DNA from: Pseudomonas sp. GV071
GTDB taxonomy: Bacteria; Pseudomonadota; Gammaproteobacteria; Pseudomonadales; Pseudomonadaceae
Reading direction: 5' to 3'
Assembly (NCBI RefSeq): GCF_003050835.1
Contig: NZ_QAOJ01000011.1
Location: 1 to 64,000, forward strand
DNA: 64,000 nucleotides
Shown here: positions 27,638 to 39,600 of the stretch, in pieces
Layout of the letters: the number at the start of each line of letters is the position of its first letter
Numbering within the stretch: the stretch's first letter is position 1
Notes under the pieces: model-generated
Told to the model about the DNA's origin: nothing
Databases searched by the model: none
The model's input: the letters and a program-made list of their open reading frames with translations, nothing else
Translations under genes and position numbers: made by a program

Positions 27638-30600
27638 TCACATCGCTTCAAACCTCGCCATCAAATCCTCTACTTTCTCCGCCTTGCGCTCTGCCACCAC
27701 CTGACTATCCAGCCCCCCCACGTACTCCGCCAACTCCGCCACCGAGCTGCACTCGAACATCGCCCGCAACGGCACGTTGCGCTGCAGCACCTTCTGCACT
27801 CGCGAAGCAATCTGCGTCGCCAACAACGAATGCCCACCCAACTCGAAGAAGTTGTCGTGCACCCCTACCCGCTCAACTTTCAGCACCTGCGCCCAGATCT
27901 CGGCCAGTTGCTGTTCCAGCTCCGAGCGCGGTGCCACGTAGGTCTGCCCCGACAGGCTGCCGAAATCCAACGCTGGCAAAGCCTTGCGGTCGAGTTTGCC
28001 GTTGGCGTTCAGGGGCAGGCGTTCGAGCACCTGCCAGTGCAGCGGCACCATATAGTCCGGCAGGTCGCTGCGCAGGCGCTGTTTGATCTGTTCGAACCAC
28101 AGGCCCTGTTCCAGCACTTGCGCGCCTGGTGAATCTGCTTGTTGGGCGGCGCTGGCGACCAGATAGCCAACCAGGTATTTGCCCGTCGGCCCTTCCTGCA
28201 CGGCCACCGCCGCGTCGCGGATGTCGGCCTGCTCGTGCAAGCGCGCTTCGATTTCCCCCAGCTCGATACGGAAGCCGCGAATCTTCACTTGGTGGTCGAT
28301 ACGTCCGACGTATTCCAGCACGCCATCGGCCCGCCGCCGCGCCAGGTCGCCGCTGCGGTACAGGCGTTCGTCGGGCGCAAACGGGTTGGGCACGAAGGCT
28401 TGCGCGGTACGTTGCGGGTCGCCGACATAGCCACGACCGACGCCGGTACCCGCCACGCACAGTTCACCCACGGCCCCCAGCGGCACCAGTTCCAGCGCCT
28501 CGTCCAGCAAATACAGGCGGTTGTTGTCGGTGGGGCTGCCGATAGGCAAGTAGGTGCTTTGCGTCGACGCCTGGTCGACGCGGAAGAACGCCACGTCGTC
28601 CGAGCATTCCGCCGGACCATAGGCGTTGACCAGGCCGACGGCCGGGAAGCGTTGCAACCATTGGCGCGCCAGCTCAGGTGGCATGGCTTCGCCGGTTGGC
28701 AGCATCCAGCGCAACGTGTGCAGGTCGTGCTGCACCTCCTCCGCGAGCATGCCCTGGATCAGCGACGGCACACTTTCCAGCACGCTGATGCGCTGCTCGG
28801 CGACATGCGCCAGCAAGGCCTGTGGGTCGTGGGCGATGGCATTCGGAACGATGGCCACGCGGGCGCCGAACAAGGGTGCGGCGAGGAATTGCCAAACGGA
28901 AATATCGAAGCTTTGCGAGGCGGTCTGAGCGATCACATCGTCCGCCCCGAGTTGCAGGTACGGCACCTTGCTCAGCTGGTTATTGAGCATGCCGGCCTGC
29001 TCGACCATCACCCCTTTCGGCAAGCCGGTGGAGCCCGAGGTGTAGATCACGTAAGCGAGGTTATTGGCCGCGCTGTACACCCCTGGATTACTGCCAGGCC
29101 ACGGCCCGGCCTGCACGTCATCCCAGACCAGCAGCTTCGGTCTACGCCCACTGCAACCGAGTTCTTCCAGCAAGGCCTGCGCCTGCTCGCGGCAGCTACG
29201 GCTGCACACCAGCACCGGCGTGCGGCTGAGTTCGATGATGCGCGTCAGGCGCTGTACCGGGTGGCCGGGGTCCAGCGGCAAGTAGCCGGCGCCGGCCTTG
29301 AAGCTGCCGACAATCATGCCCAGCAGGTCGAGGCTGCGCTCGGCCAGCAGGGCCACCGGTTGGTCGATCTTCACCCCGGCGGCGAGCAAGGCATGGCCCA
29401 GACGGTTGGCGCGTTGGTTGAGGGCGCTGTAGCTCCATTGCTGGTCAAGGTAGCTGGCGACCACCCGTTGCGGCGCGGCGGCCACCTGCGCTTCGAACAG
29501 GCGCGCGTAACCTTGCTCCAGCGGGTAGTGCCGTTCGCTCTGGTTGCAGGTCTCGGTCAGCAACTGCTGTTCGGCCGCGCCCAGGAGCGGCAGCTCGGCC
29601 ATGTCGCCATGGAAGTGCTCGGCCAGGGCCAGCAGCAGGCGTTTGAATTCGCCCAGCAGGCGCTCGATGGTCTCGCCCTCGAAATAGCGCTGGTCGTAGG
29701 ACAGGTGCAGGCCAAGGTCATCGCCGGGGTAGCAGACCACGGTGAGTGGGAAGTTGGTGTGGGTGCGACCGGAGTCGGAGGTGGCATTCACGCTTTGCGC
29801 CTGGTCGAGTACGCCGCTTTCCACCGGGGCGTTTTCGAACACGAACAGGCTGTCGAACAGCGGTTGGCCCTTGGGCAGTTCGCTGCATTCCTGAATCGCC
29901 ACCAGCGGCAGGTACTCGTGCTCGCGCAGGTCCATGTTGCCGGCGAACAAGCCCTGCAACCAGTCACGCACACTGCGCTGTTCACCGGGTGCCGGCACCT
30001 TCACCCGCAGCGCCACACTGTTGATAAACAGGCCAACGGTTCGCTGCATGTCCGGCATGCCCACCGGGCGCCCGGCCACGGTGACGCCAAACAGCACGTC
30101 ACGCTCGCCGCTGTAACGGCGCAGCACCAGCGCCCAGGCAGCCTGGGCAAAGGTGTTGACGGTCAGTTGATGACGCTGCGCCAACTCGCGCAACTGCGCG
30201 CCTTCGCTGGCCAGCAGACGGGTGTAACGGTCACCGACCAGCATGCCGCCGTTGTCGCCGGCGTGGTCATGCACAATCGGCCGGTCTCTGGGGATATGGG
30301 TGCGGCGTTCGAAGCCGGCCAGGTTGGCTTGCCACCAGTGCCGCGCCTGGTTGAGGTCCTGGCGTTGCAGCCAGCTGATGTAGTCGCGGTACCGCGGCGC
30401 CAGTGGCAATTGCGGCGCGCACTGCTCAGCGAGGGCGGCGTAGATTTCGAAGAAATCGCTCATCAGCAAACCACGGCACCAGGCATCGATCAGGATGTGG
30501 TGGTTGCTCATCATGAACCAGTAACGCGCCTGTTCCAGCTTGATCAGCCGCAGGTGGAACGGCGGCCGTTGCAGCAGTTCGAAACCGGCTTCGCGCTCGC

Positions 30601-33600
30601 TTTTGTGCAGCGCTTGCAGACGCGCTTCGTGTTCCTCAGCAGGCAGGTCGCTCCAGTCCAGCACATCCAGTTCGGCGGCGCCGGGTTTATGGATGATCTG
30701 CAGCATGGCCTCGCCAGCATTCCAGGCAAACGAGGCCCGCAGCGCTTCATGGCGGGCCACTACCGCTTGCCAGGCCTGGGCGAAACGCGCGGGGTCGAGG
30801 GCGCTGTTGATGCGGTAGCGGTCCTGCATGTAATAGATGCCCGTGCCCGGCTCCAGCAGGGTGTGCAGCAGCAGGCCTTCCTGCATCGGCGTCAGCGGGT
30901 AGACGTCGTCGATCTGCGCCGCCGGTACCGGCAACTGGTCGAGCTGATCCTGGCTAAGGTGGGCCAAGGGGAAGTCTGACGGCGTAAAGCCACCGTTGCC
31001 GGCCTGCAGACAGTGCTCGATAAGGCCGTGCAGTTCGTTGATCAGGTCCTGCGCCAGGGCGTGCACGCTGTGCTCGTCAAAGCGCTCGCGGCTGTAGGTC
31101 CAGCGCAGTTGCAGTTCACCGCCGAGCACCTGGCCGTCGATGCTCAGCTCATTGGGCAGCGGCGCATCGGCGGCGTGGATGGCACCGGGGTGGTCGTCTA
31201 GCAACTGCAACAAGGCCTCGCCTGCTGGGCTCTGGTCGAGCTGGCCGAGGTAGTTGAAGGTCACCTTGGCTTTGGGCAAGGCCGCGATGGCGGCGCAACT
31301 GGCAGGGTCGGCCAGGTAGCGCAGCACGCCATAGCCGAGGCCTTTGTGCGGCACGTTGCGCAGCTGTTCCTTGGTGGCTTTCAGCGCCGTGCCGAGGTCG
31401 GCGTGCGCCTGCAAACGCAGCGGGTAGGCGCTGGTGAACCAGCCGACGCTGCGGGTCAGGTCCAACTCATCAAACAGCGCTTCGCGGCCATGGCCTTCCA
31501 GCTGAATCAGGGTTGAAGGCTCGCCGGTCCAGCGGCAGAGCACGCGCGCCAGGGCGGTCAGCAGCAGGTCGTTGACCTGGGTGCGATAGGCCGCTGGCGC
31601 CTCGCTCAGTAACTGACGGGTGCGCTCGGCATCCAGGCGCAGGCTGATGGTTTGTGCATCACGCTCGCGGTGGCTGCCGTCACGGCGCACGCCCGGCAGC
31701 TCAGCCACCGGTCCACTCAAGTGTTGTTGCCACCAGCCAAGTTCCTCGCGCAGCGACTCGCTGCTGGCATAGGTCGTCAGCCGCGCCGCCCACTCGCCCA
31801 TCGAGGTAGTTTTTGCCGGCAGTTGCACCTCGCTCTGGCCCGCGTGCAGTTGCCGATAGGTGCTTTGCAGGTCGTCGAGCAGCACCCGCCAGGACACCCC
31901 GTCCACCACCAGGTGGTGAATGGCGATCAGCAATTTCTGCGCACCGCCCGGCCCATCCAGCAAGAGCGCTCGCAGCAGCGGGCCTTGTTGCAGGTCGAGG
32001 CTGCACTGGGCATCGGCAAACAGCCGCTCGGCCTGGTTGAAGTCTTTCACCTGGGCGTGCCAAAGCACCGGCTCATGGCCGGCATCGGCGTTGTAGTGCG
32101 CTTGCCAGTGGCCAGCGGCGTCGCTGAAACGCAGACGCAGGGCATCGTGCTGCACAACCAGGCGCTGCATACTTTTGCGCAACAGCCCAACGTCCAAGAC
32201 CTGCTGTGGTTGCAGCACCAGTGACTGGTTCCAGTGGTTGCGCGTGGCCATTGCCGTGCTGAAGAACCACTGCTGAATCGGCGTCAGTGGCGCTTCGCCG
32301 CTCAACGCGCCCTGCTCGCTCAGCACCTGCTGCTGATGGCTGGCAACGCTGGCCAGCGCTTTCACGGTCTGGTGCTGAAACAGGTCGCGCGGGCTGAAAT
32401 GGATGCCCTGCTGGCGGGCACGGCTGACCACTTGAATAGACAGAATCGAGTCGCCACCCAGTTCGAAGAAATTGTCCGCCAGGCCCACCTGTTGAACGTT
32501 GAGCACCTCACGCCAGATCGTCGCCAGGCTGTGCTCCATGGCGCTGCGGGGGGCAACGAAGTGCTGACGGTTCTGCTCCTGGTCCGGCGCCGGCAAGGCG
32601 CGCCGTTCGACCTTGCCGTTGGCGGTCAGCGGCAGGCTTGGCAGCAGTACCGTGAAGGTCGGCAGCATATGCTCGGGCAACTGCGCCAGCACATGGCGTT
32701 TCAGGCTGTCGCGCAAGGCTTGTTGCGCCTCGCTGTCGGCGCTGGCCACGGCGCTGGCGATATAGGCCACCAGTTGCTTGCCACTGGCCCCATCAAGGGC
32801 CAGCACCACGCATTGGTCGACGGCACTGTGCTCCAGAAGCCGCGCCTCGATCTCGCCCAATTCGATACGGAAACCACGCACCTTCACCTGTTGATCAATG
32901 CGGCCGACGTATTCCAGCAAACCATCGGCGCGTTGGCGCACCAGGTCGCCGGTACGGTACAGGCGCCCACCCGTCGCGCTGTTGGCAAATGGGTTAGGCA
33001 CAAAACGTTCGGCGCTCAGGCTGGGCCGTGCGTGGTAACCACGGGCCAGGCCGGCGCCGCCGATATACAGCTCGCCCGTGGAACCGGGCGGCACCAGCGC
33101 CAGGTCGGCGTCCAGCACGTAAGCGCTGCGGGCACCGACCACGTTGCCGATGGCCACGCTGCTGGCACCCTCCGGCATCTGCTCCGGCGCCAGGCTGGCC
33201 AACGGCATCACCACGGTTTCGGTGGGGCCATAAGCGTTGAAGAACTGCGCCGGGGCAAAGCCGCCACGAATGCGCTGCAGGTGTTCGGCCGTCAGCGCCT
33301 CGCCGCCGGTGATGCACAGGCGCACCGGCAGTTGCTCGTTACGGCTTGCCAGCCACTGCGCCAGTTGGCTGCCATAGCTGGGGGTGAAACCGAGGATGCT
33401 CACCTGGTGCTGGCGGATCAGCGCGCAGATTTCTTGCGCATCCCATTGGCCTTGCGCCCGCAGCACCACCTGGGCGCCACACAGCAACGGCGTGAGCAGC
33501 CGTTCGCTGGCCGCATCGAAGTTGATCGAATAAAAGTGCAGCTCGCAGTCGTCCGGGCGCATGCCAAAACGGCTGATCACCGCGCGGCAATGCATGGCGA

Positions 33601-36600
33601 TTTCGCCCTGGCTGACCACTACGCCCTTGGGCTTGCCGGTGGAGCCGGAGGTGTAGATCAGATAGGCCTGGTGCAGCGGTGAACTGCGGTCGTCCGGCGC
33701 AGCGCTGGGGTAGCCGGAGAGGTCCAGCTCGGCCAGGCAGCAACGCAGTACCCTAGCCGGCAATTCGCCGAGGCTGTCGAACAGCTCGGCCTGGCCCAGC
33801 AGCAGGCGAATACCGCTGTCGTCGATCATGTAGTACAGGCGCTCTTGCGGGTATTCCGGGTCCAGCGGCACATAGGCGCCACCGGCCTTGAGAATGGCCA
33901 GCAGGCCCACGACCAACTCGGTTGAACGCGGCAAGGCCAGCCCTACCCGCACCTCCGGACCAACGCCCTGCTCGCGCAACCAATGGGCCAGGCGATTGGC
34001 CTGGGCGTCCAGTTCGGCGTAGCTCAGGGTGTGCCCGGCGAAGGTCAGCGCCGGAGCAGTCGGCGTGGCTGCAGCCTGGGCGGCGAACAGTGCGTGCACG
34101 GTGTTATCCAGGGCGTGCTCGCCGGCTTCTTCGCTGAGGTTGGCGAGCAGGTGTTGCTGCTCGTCTGCCGTCAGCAGCGGCAGTTCGGCCAGACGCTGTT
34201 GCGGGGTAGCGAGCATGGCGTCCAGCAGGTTGACCAGGTGGCTGGCCATGCGCGCGATGCGCGGTTCATCGAACAGGTCGCAGCTGTAGGTAAAGCAGCA
34301 GCCCAGGCGATGGTCGAGGTCGGTGACCTCCAGGTTGAGGTCGAACTTGGTGGCCCGCGCATCGTTGGCGATGTACTCCACGCTCATGCCCGCCAGCTCG
34401 CGGGTTTGCTGGAACTCCCAGCGCTGCACGTTGCACATCACCTGGAACAACGGGTTGTAGGCCGCACTGCGCGGTGGCTGCAGGGTATCCACCAGGTGGT
34501 CGAACGGCAGGTCCTGGTGCGACTGGCCGTCGATCACGGTCTGGCGCACCTGCTCCAGCAGTTGCAGCACGGTCAGTTGCCCATCCACCTGGCAACGCAG
34601 CACCTGGGTGTTGAGAAAGGCGCCGATCAGCCCTTCGCTTTCCGGGCGAATACGGTTGGCCACGGGGGCGCCGATGCGCAGGTCGCTCTGGCCGCTGTAG
34701 CGCTGCAGCAAGATGGCCAGGCTGGCGGTCATGGTCATAAACAGGGTCAGGCCATGGGCGGAGTTGAACGCGCGCAGGCGCTGGGCCAGGTCGCTGCTCA
34801 GGTCGAAACGATAAAGCTCGCCGCGGTGGCTCTGCAGCGCCGGACGCGGACGGTCGCCAGGCAGGTCTAGCACCGGGTGCTCATCGCCCAGTTGCTTCAG
34901 CCAATAGTCCAACTGCCGTTGGCGCTCGCCGGCTTCCATCCACTGGCGCTGCCACTGGCTGTAGTCGAGGTACTGCACTGGCAGCGGAGCCAGCGGCGAT
35001 TCGCGCTCATCGACAAAGGCCTCGTACAACGCCGCCAGCTCACGGGCGAAGATGTCCATCGCCCAGCCTTCGGTGGCGATGTGGTGCAGGGTCAGCACCA
35101 GGTAGTGCTCACGCTCGGCGCATTTGACCAGGCTGGCGCGCAGCAACGGGCCGCGCTCCAGGTTGAAGGGCTGGTGGGCATCGGCATCGGCGAACTGCTG
35201 CAAACGCTGCTGGCGCTCGGCGGCGTTCAGCTTGGAAAAGTCCTGCCAACCGAGCTGCACGTTGGACTGCGGCGCCACCTGCTGCCAGGCAATGCCGTCG
35301 CGGCTCGGGAAGGTGGTGCGCAGGGTTTCGTGGCGTTGGATCAGCGCCTGCAACGCCGCTTCGAAACGCGCCACGTCGAAGGCACCGGTGAACTTGGCCA
35401 GGCCGCCGACGTTATAGGCCGGGCTGTCCGGCTCCAGCTGCCAGAGGAACCACATGCGCTGCTGCGAATAGGACAGCGGCAACGGCTGGCTGCGGTCGAC
35501 AATGGCGATGGCCTGCTGGCTGTTGCGCTGCCCGGCGGCTTGCGCGGCGGCGACCTGCGCACTGAACGCTTGCAGGGTGCTGGCCTCGAACAAGACCCGC
35601 AGCGGCAGCTCGACATCGCAGGCCTGGCGGGTGCGGGAGACGATCTGGGTGGCCAGCAAGGAATGCCCGCCGCGCTGGAAGAAATCATCGGCCAGGCCCA
35701 CTTGCGGCAGGCCCAACACCTCGCGCCAGATTGCCGCGATCTGCACCTGCAACGGTGTGCTCGGTTCAATGTGCTGGCCTTGTTGCCACAGCGGCTCCGG
35801 CAAGGCCTGACGGTCCAGTTTGCCCGCCGGGCTGAGTGGCATGTGCGCCAGGCGCAGCAACTGGCTGGGCACCATATAGTCCGGCAGCTGGGCGCTGAGG
35901 GCACTGAGCAGGCGTTGGCTTTGCACGGTTTCATCGGTGTCGACCGTGCTGGTGTAGTAGCCGATCAACTGCGCCCCGGCGTGCCCGTCGCGAATCACCA
36001 CCACGGCCTGGCCGACGCCGGCTTCGGCCAATAGCCGCGCCTGGATTTCTTCCGGCTCGATGCGGAAGCCGCGCAGTTTTACTTGCTGGTCCAAGCGGCC
36101 GAGGTACTCCAGCGCGCCATCGGCGCCCCAACGCACCCGGTCGCCGGTGCGGTACAAACGCGCGCCCGGTTCGCCCAACGGGTCGGCAATAAAACGTTCA
36201 GCGGTCAGCCCCGGCCGCCCGAGATAACCGCGGGCCAGACCGGCGCCACCGATGCACAACTCCCCCGCTACGCCGACCGGCACCGGCTGCAACTCGGCAT
36301 CCAGCACATGGCACAGCACATTGCCCAGCGGCCGCCCTATCGGCGAGCGCTCGCCGTCGCTGGCCTGGCAGTGCCAATGGCTGACGTTGATGGCGGTTTC
36401 GGTCGGACCATAACGGTTGTGCAGCGCCACAGTCGGCAAGGCCGCCAGCACCCGATCACGCAAGGCGGCCGGCAGCGCTTCGCCACCGGAGAACAGCCGA
36501 CGCAGGCTGTTGCAATGGACGACATCAGCCTCCTGCACAAACAGCTGCAACAGCGGCGGCACGAAGTGCAACGTGGTCACCCCATGTTCGCGCACCAACT

Positions 36601-39600
36601 GCACCAGACGCTGGGGGTCACGGTGTTCGCCGGGCGCAGCCATCAGCAGACGCGCGCCAGTGATCAGCGGCCAGAAGCATTCCCACACCGACACATCGAA
36701 ACTCACCGGCGCCTTCTGCATCAGCACGTCGCTGGCATCCAGTTGGTAGGTAGCCTGCATCCAGCTCAGGCGCTCGGCCAGCGCAGCGTGGGTGACGCCG
36801 ACGCCTTTGGGCTGGCCGGTGGAACCGGAGGTGTAAATCACATAGGCCAGGTTGTCGCCGCTTACCGCGTAAGGGGTGCTGGTTAGCGCAACGGTGCGAG
36901 CAGCACTGCCTACGGGGGCGAGTTCGAGCACCTGCACCTGTGCAGGCACCGGCAATGCGTGACGCAAATGTGCTTGAGTCAGCAGCAGCGTGGCGCCGCT
37001 GTCTTCGAGCATGTAGGCCAGGCGCTCGCGGGGGTAATCGGCGTCCAGCGGCACATAGGCGCCGCCGGCTTTGACGATGGCCAGCAGGCCGACCAGCAGC
37101 TCGGGCGAGCGTTCGGCAGCGATGGCTACGCGCACATCCGGGCCCACGCCCAACTCACGCAACTGCTGCGCCAGGCTGTTCGCCTCGGCGTGCAATTGGC
37201 CATAGGTGAAGCGCTGGTTTTGCCAGAGCAAGGCGATGTCATCCGCACGGTGCTGCTCCAGCCACTGCGGCAGTAGCAGGGTTGGGGAAGGCAGCGGCGC
37301 CCGGTTCCACTCGGCCAGTTGCTGCTGTTCATCCGCACTCATTAACTCGATGGCGCCCACTGCCAGCTGCGGCTGTTCGGCCACTTGCTGCAACAGGCTC
37401 ACCAGGCGCTGCGCCAGGCGTTGAATGGTGGCGGCGCTGAACAGCTCGTCGGCGTAGTCGAACGACAGGGTCAGGCGCCCACGGGCGTCTTCTTCGCTGT
37501 GCAGTTGCAGGTCGAACTTGGCTTCGCGGCTGTGCCACGGCAGTTCCTGGGCGAGCAAACCCGGCAAGCGGCGCAGGCTGCTGAGGTCGCGCTGCTGGTG
37601 GTTGAACATCACCTGAAACGGGGTTGTTCCGCCCAGCGCCTGCACCAGTTGGTCGAACGGCAGGTCCTGATTGGCCTGGGCTTCGAGGGTGGCGGCGCGG
37701 GCGTTGGTCAGCACCTCGGTAAACGGCTGGCGTGGATCGAGCTGGCCACGCAGCACCAGGGTATTGATAAAGAAGCCGAGCAGGCCCTGGGTTTCCAGGC
37801 GCTGACGGTTGGCACCCGGCACACCAATGCGCAGGTCGGTTTGCCCGGTGTGGCGCAGCAATAGGCTCTGGAAGCCGGCGAGCAACAGCATAAATAGCGT
37901 CGCCTGTTGGCCCCGGGCGATTTCACGCAGGCGCTGGCTGAGGGCGTCGTCGAGCTTCCAGGTAAACCGCGCGGCGCTGTGCTGGCGTTGTGCGCTGCGC
38001 GGGTAATCCAGCGGCAGCTGCAGAGCCGGGGCTTCATCACCCAGCTGTGCGGTCCAATAGGCCAGTTGCCGCTGGCCTTCGCCCGCCGCCAACCATTGGC
38101 GCTGCCAACTGGCGAAGTCGGCATACCCCAGGGGCAACGGCGCCAGGTCGGCGGGTTGGCCGCCACAGGCTTCGGCATACAGGCGGGAGAATTCGTCGAG
38201 CAACACGTTCAGCGACCAGCCATCGGCAACGATGTGGTGCAGGGTCACCAGCAATTGCTGCTCCTCATCGGCCAGGCGCAGCAGGGTGACCCGCAGCAAC
38301 GGGCCATGGGTAAGGTCGAACGGCGCGTTGGCTTCTTGCTCACGCAGGCGCGCGGCTTCGTCCTGTTGCTCAGTGCCGCTGAGGTGGCGCAGGTCGACTT
38401 CGCGCAGGTGCAGATCAGCACTGGGTTGGATGCGTTGCAGCGCCTCACCGCCCTCTTCGAGGAACACCGTGCGCAGCGCTTCGTGGCGCTGAATCAGGCG
38501 CGCGAAACTGGCACGCAGGGCGTTGTCGTCGAGCTCGCCACGCAGGTGCAGGCCACCGGGAATGTTGTAGGCGGCGCTGTCCGGGTCCAACTGCCAGAGG
38601 AACCACAGGCGATTCTGCGCCGCTGATTGCGGCAGATTCTGCTGGCGTGACAGACGGGGAATTGCCCCCTCTGCGGCGCCACCTTGGGCCAGTTGTTCGG
38701 CGACCTTGCTGGCGAATCCGCCCAGGTGGCGGGTTTCAAACAGATGACGCAGTTCCAGGTTCACGCCCAGTTGATCACGCAGTTGCGCCATCAGTTGCGC
38801 GGCGACGATGGAGTTGCCGCCGAGCAGGAAAAAGTTGTCCTTGGGCGCCACGTTGGGCACGTGCAGGTGCTCGGCCCACAAGGCCGCGATTTGCGCCTGC
38901 AACTGATCGGTTTCGATGGCCTCGCCCGGAACGCGGGCGGCCGTATCGGCGGGAAATTGCGCGTAGCTGTCGAGGCTGCCGTCATCCAGCCCGAGGCGGC
39001 AGGCCGAGCGTTGCAGTTTGCCGCTGGAGGTCTTCGGCAAGGCGCCGGGGTTGAGCAGCACGACAACACGCGGCGCTTCCTGATAGGCCTCGGCAACGGC
39101 TTGGCGAATGGCGTTGATCAGCGCCTCGGCGGGCACATTTTTCTGCACGCTGCGGCCAATTTCGGCAGCAATGCCGATGCCCTCCTCACCATCCTGCTGC
39201 ACGGCAAAGGCAGCGACCCGGCCTTTGCGCACGTGGCTGACGTCGGTTTCCACCGTGCGTTCGATGTCCTGCGGGTAGAGGTTGTGGCCACGGACGATAA
39301 GCATGTCCTTGAGCCGACCGCTGATAAACAGCTCGCCGTCGCGCAAGGCGCCGAGGTCGCCGGTACGTAGCCAGGTGTGGCCGTCCAGGGCGACAAAACT
39401 TTTCGCTGTTGCTTCTGCGTTGCGCCAGTAGCCATGGGCGATGCTCGGGCCACAGGCCCAGACTTCGCCGACCTGGTTGTCGCCGAGTACGGTGAGGGTC
39501 GCCGGGTCGACAATGCGCACCTGGTGCAATGGCCGCACCGTGCCGCAGCTGAGTAACAGGCTGTCGCCGCCCGCTTCGATACGGTTCTGGGTCAGCGCCT

